64,000 nt of DNA. Source: Perca fluviatilis (lineage: Eukaryota > Chordata > Actinopteri > Perciformes > Percidae). Location: positions 20,862,224 through 20,926,223 of the forward strand of contig NC_053114.1 in the NCBI RefSeq assembly GCF_010015445.1. The letters are read 5' to 3'. The notes beneath the pieces were generated by a model. The model saw only the letters and a program-made list of their open reading frames with translations, ran no database searches and had not been told where the DNA came from. Positions 1 through 12,242 of this stretch are shown here, piece by piece. The position numbers and the translations under genes are program-made. The first letter of the stretch is position 1. Each line of letters starts with the position of its first letter.

Positions 1-1451
1 GCACAAAGGGAATTAATTAAAACAAGTAATTACAAGTTTGAAATCAAAACTTTAGGTGAAGGGATAGTGAAGTTCATGTTTTATGCCTTGGGGAGGTGGA
101 GCTTCCTTAGTTAGTATTAGTACGTTTAAGTCCTACTCAACTTTGCTTGTTGAGCCATAGTAGAGAGAAGCAGAGCAGCACATTAAAATATCTATTTTTC
201 TTAAGCTGAAAGATCTGCTGAGAATAATTCAGCAGTCTCCTCTGGATTCATTACTTTCTTTCTTTTTTGCAATTTCTTCATGTTTTGTATTGTAATTTAA
301 TTAAATTGTAACATATATGGGTATAATACGATTCCCCAATAAGTGAAACAAACATTAAAACAGTTGAACATGTCTAAATGCTGCTCCAATTCTTCAGCAA
401 AATAACATCAACACTGGATCACAAAGTGCTCCCATAATGAGGACCTGAGCGACCCCAAAGGGACAATTAGGAGCAATGGGAGAGTTGTGCTGACATCGCT
501 GATCTGATCTGATCTGATCTGAATAATTAACACCTCTGCCCTTCGTTGTATCCCTGAGGAGAGACCTTCTGCACCACAGTAGTGCGTAAGGCAGTTGGAA
601 AGTTTTACACCACTGTAATAAACACATGCACATGTTTATTGTTGTAAACATTCAACAGAGACACTAAAATCAAGACACTCATTTGATTAGCTGCCTGTAA
701 ATAACATATAGACTGACATGTGGACTAGACACATTCTGGAAAATTCAAGTAAAAACGGCAATTTAGGGGCTGAGGAGCACTTTTAGAGAGTTAGGGTCTG
801 TGTGTTGCTTGCTTTGTTAGTTGATTCATTCATGTATAACTTTTCTTGTAGCTTTGAGTGATTAGTGTTTTTTTGAGTTTGGTTACATTTTAGCGGTTTT
901 CATTGAATATAACAAGTACATTTGCCATTAGTCCATCAGTTATTTTCATAGTTATTCCAGACCGTCCTCACCCAGAAAACAACTGTATAGGTCCATTGTC
1001 TCATAACCACCCATATTTACGTCTTCTGTTAGGCAGCAACCTCTTGTGGCCGTAGCAAATGAGAAAGTGAGGTGACAAAGTATAAGAGCGCCAAATTCCA
1101 TGTAAGTTTTTTTTTTTAAATTAACCAACTTTTACGGACCTTAGTCCGTGACACATTGACATCTGTGACGCAGTTCCTTCCTAATCCCTGATGATTTCCT
1201 AACTCTAAGTATTTTTGTTGTCTAAAATACTACTACTACTAACTACTTAACTAGTTCCTTTTCACAACGTAATTCGGGGTTTAAAACGCCGGCCGTTAAG
1301 TTAAATAGAAGGGCTACATGAATAAAAGTGCCACCACGGGCACATGTTTGAAATGGCCACCGTGTGGCAGTTAATAGAACAGTCATATATGTTGTTTTGG
1401 GAGTCATTATAAATCAACCTATTCTGTTGTCTAAAAATGAGGATGTAATGG
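1..1451. other. Anonymous AT-rich sequence, no gene seen
   Basis: No exon, RNA gene or transposon is recognised. A small direct repeat of the 5-mer GATCT (about four units, 499-522) is the only local structure. The short open frames lack any recognisable domain. Confidence 0.6.
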
Positions 1452-1462
1452 TTATTCTATTC

Positions 1463-1745
1463 AGAGCATTCTCCAGAGCAGCTCCCAGGCTCTGGAACTC
1501 CCTCCCCCAAGAGATCCGCACCTCTGAGTCCCTCACCATCTTCCAGTCCCGCCTCAAGACCCATCTCTTCACCTCTGCCTATCCCTAGCCCCACGACCCC
1601 CTCCCTTTTCATCTGTGTCTGAATCTTGTTGTGTTTTGTTTGTTTTGTTTTGTTCTGTTTTTGTGATATACCTCCCATGTAAAGCGACTTTGAGTCCATG
1701 AAAAGCGCTATATAAATTCTATTTATTATTATTATTATTATTATT
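1463..1745 (+). mobile_element. 5'-truncated L2/CR1-like LINE, 3' end with ATT tail
   Basis: Codons 1463-1588 give a peptide ending in SRLKTHLFTSAYP, with the motif AAPRLWNSLP before it. This is the extreme C-terminus of the polyprotein of fish L2/Maui-type non-LTR retrotransposons. It is followed by a short 3'UTR, the typical AAGCGCTATATAAAT end, and an ATT repeat tail (about 1722-1745). The endonuclease and catalytic reverse transcriptase are absent, so this is a dead-on-arrival 5' truncation. The methionine further upstream in the same frame is not part of the element. Confidence 0.82.
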
Positions 1746-4700
1746 CTATGTGCCTTTGTCACAGCATCATATAATGGTAAGCAAAACTTTTTAAATTACT
1801 CAGCAATTCACCTACTGTACATTTGGTCAAGATTAGGTGTGTGCTTTCTAATCAATATGGCAAATGCTTGAGAGGGGTCCAAGTTCAGACTCCATCTCTG
1901 TCTGGAGACTCACCGCCTCCAGTCCAGCCAGTCAATGCTGACTCCATTCCCCAGGCACTGTTAGTCACGTCTCAGTATGATGTAGTATTCAACAACTAAG
2001 TAATGAAAAATACTTCCAAAACCATTAAATTAAACTTGACTGTTTGAAGGCATAAAAGCTATTTGAACAAGATGTTGGATAATTGAAAAGTCACAAACAC
2101 AGTTTTGCCTTCAGCCAAGTTATGTGCTTAAATCAGTCACGACACTCTGCGACTGGAACCCCTAGAAATGCTTAGAAATAAATACATAAATGTTGTTGAC
2201 TGCATATTCTTTTTCCAATTAAAAAATCATGTCAAAACTGTAGAATTCTTGAAAATCTGAAATGAATAACGTTGAATTTGAGAGCTTACAATAGAGAAAT
2301 TCTTCCCTTTGAGTAATAGTTAGTGTCAGCCATAAGAATAGGCCCGAATGGTATGATAATATGCATAACAGAAAGAACAGCTTCTGTTCCCCCAGGTACC
2401 CAATGACTCCTTGTCAATTTAGCAAATTATATTTCAATTATTTTATTTTCATTCCACTTATTAAAATGGTTGGGGAATTAATGAGGGATATACCCGCAAT
2501 ACAAATGTGCTGTGATGCGCTGTTTCATCTGTGCTAATCACATTCCTCTTGAAGGATAGAGTGAGAAACAGGGAGGGAATTGAAGAGACAGGGTGTGTGT
2601 TGGGGAGGGGCTGGCAAAGGGAAAAGTTCTGTGGCGAGTTAAGAGGACCCTTGGCAGCAGCTTTAAGAGTCAAAAGTGAGGAGGTAATGTGACTAGCCTG
2701 AGCAGGTGAGGAGCACTGAGATCAGCCTAGAGGAGAGATAATTACACAGAAGCACAGGGATTACCATGATTCTAGATGAAGTGGAAAAGCCATGCAAAGC
2801 ATATTATTATGATGAGAGGAAGTAGAACTAGATCTGTATATAATGTATCCTCTGTGGCAGCATTAGAGGAGAGGATTGAGGAACTTATTTATCCCTGGAG
2901 TAGTTCAAGGTATTTAGGCCTAAATAATAAGCAGGGAGACATCAAAAGGGTGTCAGCCCACAGAAATAGTTTCAACCAAATAACATGATTGCAGCAAGAT
3001 CGGTAAACATATCTATTTAAAAGTGAGATCTTCAATAGGGAATTCTGCATTTGTTTTGTGAAATATAGATACAGAAATAGTCATTATTTGCACTGGTCAT
3101 TTATGTGAGTGTTGATATTAGGTTATGCCTACGAATCCCTTGTAGCTATACAGAATGGTGAGCAATCAAAAATTCATACATATTGAAATATACATACAGG
3201 ACTACATACAAAATATGTGTTAACATACATTATTCATGTGTGATTCCGCCCAGGATCCCAGCACTTGTGGTTTCTCACATTAAAATCAAAAAGCTATGGT
3301 GATATGATACTATGAAACATTCTTTGCTCAAAGGAAGTAAGCAAGCTTTTACACTTGTACTGTACCATGCAGTAGGTAGGAAAATTTGTCTCAAAGGAGA
3401 GAGATCTGTTCATGCCCTGGCTGTAACTGATGTAACAAAGACTGGTAGAACAGAGTATGATGATTTGTCACATAGCTACATTTGTGGTGATGATATAGAC
3501 CTAATTATTACAATTGTGCCGTTATTTATCTTGGGTCCTTTGCGTAAATCTTCATCTATCTCTTAATATCATAACATAATTAGTAGTTTTGAATTTCAAA
3601 AACTGTGCTGGAACTGCATTGGTACTTACATAACTGACAGAATCTTTACAGAATCCTCCTTCCAAAAATTGGAAGTGTGAGACTGAAGTCTCAAACACAA
3701 GGTTGTAAAAACAGGTCAAATCGTTTTTGTTATCCCTGAATAACACTTTGGTTCATGACAATATATCTCAAAAATGAATGGCCAGATTCCTGCAAAATGT
3801 GCTGTGGAAATTCATGAACCTCAGATCCCCTCTCACCGTTATTACTTTACCACCATACCATCATTTTTTGTTTTCCTTGACAAGAAAAAGCTAAATGGAA
3901 CAGGTTTGTGTTGTTGTGCAGCAGATTGTGGGTAAGTCATCGTTGAGGGCCTGTGGGCAGAGAGGACACCTCAGGGGTGTCAGGGTAGCAGGGTGGTGCT
4001 GTCAAGCCAAAGTTGATTGGACCCACTGTGAGGGCAATTAAGTCTGGTGGTTAAAACTGCTTATTCTCTACCAGGTTACTCGGAAGATCCCACAAGGGCA
4101 GCAAAAACTAAAATTTCACACAGACAAAACATCACAGCAAGGACAAGGGTCAATCTTGTCCCCTTGGCCTTATAGAGTTAAAGTGCTATGAGGCAAACTA
4201 TCTATAGCTGGACCACTTCCAGGTCCACAGCTCACATGGAGAGTGTGTGGACAAGGATAGTTGGGGAAATCTGAACAGGGGTTTGCTGTATAGCCGGTGG
4301 GTTTTGCATTATAATTTCTTTCTGTTTTGTTTGTGTTATGGTTTTGTTGTGAGGAGTAGTTGTATGGGATTAATTATGTTTTCATTCTGTTTCGTTTGCA
4401 GCCAGTGAGCTTCTTTTCTTTGTTGGTTTTGATTTAACTGTTAGTTTCGCCAAACCAGTGTTGCTGTGAGCTGGCTCACCTTGTCGGCAATACTAAGCGC
4501 GCCCCGAATGGGGTATAGCTTGTGAGCTCCTCTTGGACTGGGGGGGATGTGTTTTTTTTGTCTTGGCTACCAACTATGGGCATGCATGACCTGTAATGTG
4601 TTGCTAAATGCCAAATAACCTGTTTCTTTCTGCATGAAGCTGGTTTTATGTAAGGAAATACCTTAGGAAAGGACCTTAATGGCGTCCAAACCTGTTGGTT

Positions 4701-6514
4701 GGGTTCTGCCACACTAATGACAGGACTTTAGTGTATGGTTGACCCAGGCCCTTTTCAAAGTTCTTCTCTCCTCTGTCAATAAGCCCGGATGGTTACCAAT
4801 CAACAGAATTTTCCTCAACAGCAATTTAATAATTTTTATTTAATTATTAATTGCCAATTTTATTTTGTAAGATGTGTATTTCCTGTGCTGGTCCAACACT
4901 TTCTCCCTGTTGTATTCTCCCAGCCTCACTCTAACACATCACCCTGTCCTGCCAACAGAAGTGTGGAGAGAGTGTTTTCACAGTTAGCACAGCAGATTGC
5001 ATGCACAGCGGTAGATCTGACATCAGTAGAATCTTTTTGTTGAACCAAAAGTCTTTCTATCACTGTGTTAGCCTTCATCGCAGTGTTAATGCCTGTGATG
5101 TTAGCATTTTTACGTGGTAACTTTTCTTCCAATGCTTTTTTTTTTTTTTTTTTTGTTAATCTGTGGCAATAAAAGTAAATAAAATTGTCAGTACAAGGGT
5201 TGTGGGTTAAACAAAATGAGTCAACATGTGTACAATGCAGGTAGGGCTAGAAGAAAGTTGCTTAAATTAGAATAAAACAAACAACAAAGTTAACATAATT
5301 AGTACCAATCCATACTGCAGCTGGGTGTCGCATGCCAGCACTGTTGGCATGTAACCTGCAGGTATTGCTATATTGTGCTGAATATTATTAGCAATCCGTA
5401 ACCCACAAGTACATACAAAATTTACCATGGCAAATACTGTAACCCATCAATGGAAATTTTCCACAGCACTCACAGAGAGACAGTTGAAATGAAAACACTA
5501 CAACAATATTCTAAAGCTTGCAAGACACAGTAAGATACTTACTGACAGTGGCTATCTGATTTCGAAAAAGACAAAAAATGTAATTGCAGATAGCATTGTT
5601 TCCATTCATGAATGAAGATACTGCTGACAGTGACAAACTTATGAATGTGTATAAATGTTACACTGTGATAGAGAGGTCAAGATATATTGCAAATTAGTTT
5701 AGGAAGTGTACACAGAAAAGCAAAATAGCATGAAAGCATTGTGAAACACCCCCCAAGGCAACTGGATCTAAATGTCTTACCAAAAGTTCTATATGAGGTA
5801 GAGAGTACAAGTTTTGCTTTAACAAAAGCTTTGGTGACATCAAAGTTAAATATTTCGATGTCTTAAAAATATCACCTAACGAGTGCATCCTAAACGGGGA
5901 TTGTAAGGTGGATAGATATGCTTTCATTTTTCATCCTGTCTTGCCAAGGCAAGCAAACTACAATCCATTTGCTAAGGTCTTTGCCAATAAAGACAGAAAT
6001 TTGATATCTTAAGATAACAGAAATGATATTACCCAGAAGCCATAACTGAGTACTGACTCCCTGTCAGAGAGGAGATGGAGTGAGTGATTGCCCCCAGTTA
6101 TGCAAGAGCTGATCTATCCCATTAGGCTTTGGTGTAGGCGCAAGCCCAGAGCTAGTACCGCTGAGGCTCACTAGCAGTTATTGCCTGACATGAAAATTCT
6201 TCTTCAAGTGTAAAGTGTCAGAAAGTAGGATTGATGCTTCGCCTCATTATTGCCTCTGCATTTTGGGATGAGAAAGGTAATATTAGCTTAGAAAAAAATG
6301 AATCGTAAAGCCATGTGATTGATATTTCTGGGGACTTTGCAGTTGAACTCTTCTACTGATATAAATGAGAGATACCAGAATGAAGAAAATAATTATTTGA
6401 AAGAGCAACATGTATAATATAACATAAAATAGCATCCATGTGGATAAGATAACTTTTACTTTATTTCAGTAATCAGTGAGAGACAAAACTATTTTAACAG
6501 CTTTCATGTGCATA
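1746..6514. other. Anonymous non-coding sequence
   Basis: No gene or confidently identified transposon is seen. A 20-nt T run sits near 5136-5154. A short inverted repeat (CATGCCA/TGGCATG) occurs near 5331-5351. The segment 4440-4560 is locally more GC-rich but matches nothing I recognise. Open frames here are short and without domains. Confidence 0.55.

Positions 6515-6591
<77 letters not shown>
6515..6591. repeat. (AC)n microsatellite
   Basis: About 38 uninterrupted AC units, just left of a Tc1/mariner remnant. Confidence 0.98.
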
Positions 6592-6595
<4 letters not shown>

Positions 6596-6686
6596 TATGT
6601 ATAGTAGATATGTTATGGCACATATTGTAGTAATTTATGCATGTTGGGAGTTCTCAGAAGTGTTATGGCCAATGGAACCACTTGAT

Positions 6687-7165
6687 GTGAGTATACCCCT
6701 CACATTTTAGTAAATATTTCATTATATCTTTTAATGGGGCAACACTGAAGAAATGACACTTTGCTACAATGTAAAGTATTAAGTTTACAGCTTGTATAAC
6801 AGTGTAAATATGCAGTCCAAAGGTATGGTGAAGGGCATGTGATGATTTGGGGCTATTTTAATTCCAAAGGCCAAGGGAACTTTATCAGGATGCATAGTAT
6901 CCTGGATTCATGAAATAACTGCCCTTTAAAAATAAAAATCTGCCTGCCTCTATGGGAATTTAACATAGGGGTGTACTGACTTTTGTTGCCAACGGTTTAG
7001 ACATTAATGGCTGTATGTTGAGTTATTTTGAGGGGACTGCACATTTACACTGTTATACAAGCTGTAAACTTAATACTTTACATTGTAGCAAAGTGTCATT
7101 TTTTCAGTGTTGTCCCATTAAAAGATATAATGAAATATTTACTAAAATGTGAGGGGTGTACTCAC
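6687..7165. mobile_element. Tc1/mariner-type element remnant with long inverted repeats
   Basis: The left arm 6687-6809 and right arm 7043-7165 are inverted copies of about 123 bp. The outer ends read GTGAG(T/G)(A/G)TACYCCTCAC-like, matching the GGGGTGTACTCAC end found in many fish Tc1/mariner elements. Between the arms, 6815-6960 still resembles a decayed transposase segment (GGCATGTGATGATTTGGGG region), with no open frame. The extreme tips and TA target sites are obscured by the AT microsatellite on the right. It is non-autonomous and dead. Confidence 0.82.
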
Positions 7166-7185
7166 ATATATATATGTGAGGGGTG

Positions 7186-7189
<4 letters not shown>

Positions 7190-7249
<60 letters not shown>
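7190..7249. repeat. (AT)n microsatellite between two transposons
   Basis: About 30 AT units filling the gap between two TA-targeting elements. It is likely expanded from target-site TA sequence or from the transposon ends. Confidence 0.97.
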
Positions 7250-7252
<3 letters not shown>

Positions 7253-7780
7253 TACATAATAAAGTTTGGACACACCTTCACATTCAATGCGCGTTTCCTT
7301 TTTATTTTCAGACTATTTACATTGTAGATTCTCACTGAAGGCATCAAGACTATGAATGAACACATATGGAATTATGTACTTAACAAAAAGTGTGAAATAA
7401 CTGAAAACATGTCTTATATTTTAGATTCTTCAAAGTAGCCACCCTTTGCTTTTTTATTAATAAGGGAAAAAATTCCACTAATTAACCCTGACAAAGCAGA
7501 AGTAAAGTGAAAACCATTTCAGGTGACTACCTCATGAAGCTCATTGAGAGAACACCAAGGGTTTGCAGCGCTATCAAAAAAGCAAAGGGTGGCTACTTTG
7601 AGTAATCTAAAATATAAGACATGTTTTTAGTTATTTCACACTTTTTTGTTAAGTACATAATTCCATATGTGTTCATTCATAGTTTTGATGCCTTCAGTGA
7701 GAATCTACAATGTAAATAGTCATGAAAATAAAGAAACACATTGAATGAGAAGGTGTGTCGAAACTTTTGGCCTGTACTGT
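7249..7780. mobile_element. Tc1/mariner non-autonomous element, about 205-bp terminal inverted repeats
   Basis: Both ends read ACAGTAC inward and are flanked by TA. The arms 7249-7455 and 7576-7780 are inverted copies with few differences. The roughly 120-bp core (7456-7575) retains a shred of mariner-like transposase sequence (CCATTTCAGGTGACTACCTC region) with no intact frame. It matches the widespread fish element whose end reads GGCCAAAAGTTTGGACACAC, here at the right end (7755-7776) with one variant. Confidence 0.9.
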
Positions 7781-7827
7781 ATATATATAATATACTGGCT
7801 TGAAGTGCCTTTCGTGCCTTTCTTAAG

Positions 7828-8360
7828 CCCCTTTCTCACACATGTACTGCAAACATGAAATTATCTAGACATTACCTGCTGGAGCTGTATGTGAGATAGC
7901 AAATGTCTGAATCAGTTGGACTGGACATTGAACAGACTTAACCCTCCCAGCTCCCTAGTACAAAGTCAGCGTAATGTCCGATTGAGCCCATGTGTGAATA
8001 GAGCAGGTCATTGCCCGGAGAAATCACAGCCAGTGAGTGGACTCGCGTGACTGTGAAAAAAAAAAAAAAAAACTCAGCAGAAGAAGGGTGAGTTACACGA
8101 AGATGGCAATAAAAATGTCTTACTGGAGAGACAATGAGATTCTGGAATTTCTGTCGGTAGGGGCGGATGTGGATATCGCCAGACAAATTCAAGGAAGACA
8201 GGCAGCAACAGCAGCTGTGTGACAGCGGTGTAATCTGCGTCATGTACTGCCTACTGCATGCTCTACTCAGGCGCCACCCCTTTCCTAAACCAATCAGAGT
8301 ATTTCCAGTAAGTGAGACATGTACAATCTCCTGTTGTGTGCTACATGTGTGAAAGGGAAA
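7828..8360 (+). mobile_element. MITE-like element carrying a Myb/SANT-like coding scrap
   Basis: Inverted ends are visible: CCCCTTTCTCACACATGTA near 7829-7848 and its complement-like TACATGTGTGAAAGGG near 8342-8357. Inside, 8104-8222 (+) encodes W-R-D-N-E-ILEFLSVGADVDIARQIQG, which resembles the start of Myb/SANT-like DNA-binding domains (W-x-D/E-E...FL...DI..Q..G) encoded by fish DNA transposons and their host derivatives. The frame stops at 8220-8222 before the rest of the domain. An A17 run sits just upstream (about 8055-8071). The superfamily (PIF/Harbinger or hAT) cannot be settled because the target-site duplication is unclear. Confidence 0.5.
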
Positions 8361-8878
8361 CTTCAGACAATGTCCGCACCTGATTCGTCATTTGATATTG
8401 TCCAGAGTTCATATAAAAAAACAGACTTGAGTGTGGGTACAGAATACACAACAGATTTGGGAAATGTGAAAGGGGAAGATTGAAGACTGGAAAGTATTTC
8501 CAATTCCATTGGATTACTTTGACCTTTCATGGTACATACAGACAAGGTATTTACAGTAAAAGACATACATACTACAGTCACATTTCACTCTATTCGATTG
8601 ACGTGTGAAAATAAGCCAGATGAGGACCCGTGTAATTTGTTGCAAAATGCATTTCCATTGTAATTTAGGTTTAATTCAACTTCACTGGTAACTTTAATTT
8701 GTGAAACATTTGGATGCATAAAATATTGCCTAATAGTAACATAGTAAAGGTGCGATCTGAACTTTAAAGTAGTTTGAAATGGTTGGCTGAGAGATGTCTG
8801 GTAATATATAGTGCATTAGTGCAAAACTGATGAAATATGGCATATGAACCAATGCATTTGAAATACAAGTTATTTTAA

Positions 8879-9235
8879 AGATCCCTTCCAGACATGTTTT
8901 AAGACAAAAAAATTCTTTGGTATGAATAATTTGTGCTTCCCCCAGATTGTATGAACATGTTTAATTTCTATTAATGTCTATACTCTGAGTATGTGCATTT
9001 GAGGTTTAAATTTTCCACGTCAGACTTTTAGTTCCATAGTGGACCATTATTGGCTTTCAAACTAGTTGTGATGTCACAAAATTATGTTATCAGTTAAACT
9101 CAGATGTGACTAAGGTACGCACAGAGACAAAACAGCTTTCGTGTTGAACACATTCATGAATCTGCACAGTGAAGGTCAAACTTTCAACAAGTTAAATGAC
9201 ATGTAGCAAAAAACTTTTTTAAGTGGAGGGGGGCT
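8879..9235. mobile_element. TTAA-flanked MITE (piggyBac-like target site)
   Basis: The element runs from AGATCCCTTCCA to TGGAGGGGGGCT, imperfect 12-bp inverted ends, flanked on both sides by TTAA (8875-8878 and 9236-9239). The interior has no coding capacity. A related left-end fragment occurs at 24941-25095. TTAA duplication is typical of piggyBac-type elements, but no transposase is present to confirm the family. Confidence 0.6.
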
Positions 9236-9239
9236 TTAA

Positions 9240-10899
9240 AACATAGCTCATTAAACCCATTATAATGGAAAATAAGGCTACTGTTTATGTTTTGATTGTT
9301 TACAAAAATGAATTGAAAGTGACAATCTGATGTCAGACACTTGCGCTAACTGTTACCAGTTGTACAACATTTTTAATTAACTAAAAACAGCCACTAGTTA
9401 GTGTGTAAATACATTCTGGTGACTGTGTTGTTTAAACCATCACATTGTCAGTGGTCTTGACATTGTTTCAGACACCGTTGGAGCCACATGCTGTCTACCA
9501 ACAAAAGACAACAAAGACAGATGGGAGGTGGAAGGCAGCCCCAGGGGAAAAGCCTTATGTCTCAGTTTCACTGCGACAATGGAGCACGTGCGCTTGGAAT
9601 TGTTTGCTTTTGTTCACTAACACAGTGTGCATCAGCTGACCAGAAAACTACATCACATCCTGTTTCAGATCTATTGATCTTGAGTTACAGGGCCTCACGG
9701 TATTATAACGGATGAAGGGGTTTTCTTGGCAATTTTCTGCGGTGAGAGGGGCCCCAGTGACACTGGTGTCTGGCAGTTGCATCATTCAAAAAGGAACACA
9801 AAAGTGATGCTTGCATTTCCACCAATCACATCATGACATTTGTGAACGTTTCTTTATTTCTTTCTGAATGACATATAACCATATGAAATTAAATTATCTA
9901 ACAAAAGTTAAAACTTAAAAGGCATCCAAAGTTAAATAAGAGTTATGGGAAATATTTGTAAGTTATATGTTGTTATTCTTTTTTGAAGAATTGTTTCACC
10001 TTCTTTTGTAGAAGTCGCTCTGTTTTTATGTGCATTTTAACACTATTTTGCATCAAGCAACACTTGATCTAACTGCTTATATAAGTGGCTTTACCTAGAA
10101 ATGTTCAAAGTAGCTTCTGACTTTTGCACAGTTAAATACACTATGATTGTGTGTGGGTTACATTTGAGGAATGGTATTCTGATAAGTAATACACATTAAA
10201 AACTCCCCTTTTGTGGAAAAAAATAAATTTGTTGCTTTGATACATTCATAAAAATAATATTCAGGTTACATACGATTCTTTTATAACAGTTTTTTTTCAA
10301 TGGTTTGACAATCACAATCTCTCAAAAGCATTTGTACTTTCACCAAGGCTACCTGTTTGCATTTGAAAATCTCATTTTCATTATAAATACATCCTCCCTT
10401 CTTTTTGTTGTGCTTGATGATGGTCAAGGCTGTTAAATTTGCATTCCTCAATTGAAAATGTATGGGCGGTTAAATTGGCAGGCAGCTGGGTTAAAGAGTA
10501 ATAAAAGAAGCTTGGGTATTGAGGAAGCTGATAAAGGAAACCTCTCTGAATGGGAGGGGTTGGATTGCTGGACTGCTTTCTATTGTTGACCATCTGTAAG
10601 TGTGCCTCACACACACACACACACATGCACACACACACAACCTTTGGGCACGGGCCAGAGGGTGGTGTCAATAGACTTACTGGGGGATGGGGGATTTCTG
10701 CCGTTAAAAGTAATTATTTACCTAAGGGTTGCTACATGGCCTTTTTAAAGGAGGGGGTTTGGTGTTGAGAGGTCACTTAATTTATTTCCAAATTTATTTC
10801 CCTTGGTTAGAAGGGAAGGTTTTGTCCTTGGGAATTGGCATGTGGATTGAGAAACAGCAGAAACATTAATAAAAATAAATATTAACTATTAAATGTTGA

Positions 10900-10901
<2 letters not shown>
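9240..10901. other. Anonymous non-coding sequence
   Basis: No exon or transposon is recognised. Short AC repeats lie at about 10607-10640. The small open frames around 9445-9715 overlap one another in different frames and carry no recognisable domain. Confidence 0.5.

Positions 10902-10981
<80 letters not shown>
10902..10981. repeat. 80-nt poly(T) run
   Basis: About 80 consecutive T, followed by G8. On the minus strand this would be a long poly(A). No retrotransposon body is recognisable beside it. A homopolymer this long is also prone to sequencing and assembly error. Confidence 0.9.
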
Positions 10982-10982
<1 letters not shown>

Positions 10983-11617
10983 GGGGGGGTGCATGTGTGT
11001 GTGTAAGCAGCAACACAAATAAATTGTTTTTAAAACTTATTTGTCTATATCCTTAAATATTTATAACTAAAATGCACAATCAAGTTAAAGTTCGGAAAAA
11101 ATCTCAGGTATTATTTATTTAGTTATACAGTCAGGCAATCTGCTTCCTCAGGAAAGAGACCCACCAACTGTCATCAGATTTTAATTTGAATAATGCTAAA
11201 CCCTGATTGGTCCTCAGAAGTGGCATCGCCTATATCCAACTGAGCACCACCTACTTTAAACCAGTGAGAAGAGCCCAGACCAAAACACAGACACATAAAT
11301 CTCTTAATTTAATTGCCAAAACTATTGTTACTTTGGCAGAAAACTTTAATATAATAATATATGTATGTAGGTTGTAAATTGTATTCTACACTTATATTCG
11401 AAACATGTACATTCTTTTCATTCCTGCTAGAATTTATTTTCAGTAGGTGTTCTGGTATTTTGATCTTTTATCTTATTTTATGTAATTTTTTTTATCTTAT
11501 TCATTATTTCTAGTATATTTCTTGTATTTTCTGTATGTATGTGTATGTGTGAGTGAGTGTATGTCCTTGTTACTTGCTGCTGTAATACAGTAATTTACCA
11601 GTTTGGGATTAATACAT

Positions 11618-11661
<44 letters not shown>

Positions 11662-11685
11662 ATCTATCTATCTATCTATCTATCT
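11618..11685. repeat. (TATC)n tetranucleotide microsatellite
   Basis: About 17 TATC/ATCT units with one phase slip near 11661, a typical highly variable vertebrate STR. Confidence 0.97.
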
Positions 11686-12242
11686 TTATGTTCATGTATA
11701 ATCACACCACTTATAGTAAGAAGGTGAAAATTAGGTTTCCAGGGGTCTTTAAAAGTGCATTAATTGAGAATGACAAAGCGTTGAAGAGCTCTTATCTATT
11801 GTTTGTTTGCTAGTTTGCAGAACAGCACACTGAAATTTGCAGGTGCAGGTTTAGCATATCTGAATGGACATGCCAACCCTTCTCTGCTGGTTGTATAAAT
11901 GGCTGTCATACCCACAGCAGAGTGACAAGGTTACAAGGCTCTGTGCTTACACATATAATCACGCTCACAATGTGCGTTAGGCAAGGCCATGGCAACTGAG
12001 CTTAATTGACATCACACAATACTACAAGCAGACAAACAACCAAGCCCTGATGTGTCTGAATGTTTTTTAGCGACCCTGAGACTCAGAGAACATAGAGGTG
12101 CCCACTACCCCACTGCCTGGGAACTGTTGAAACATCAAAATAATAAAAGTGTCAAAAAAAAAAAAAAAAGTCTACAGTTGTAAGCAAGCCACCTGATTGC
12201 ACTAGCTCCAGTGGCTCTTTTAGTGGGAGCATCCAAAAAGGC

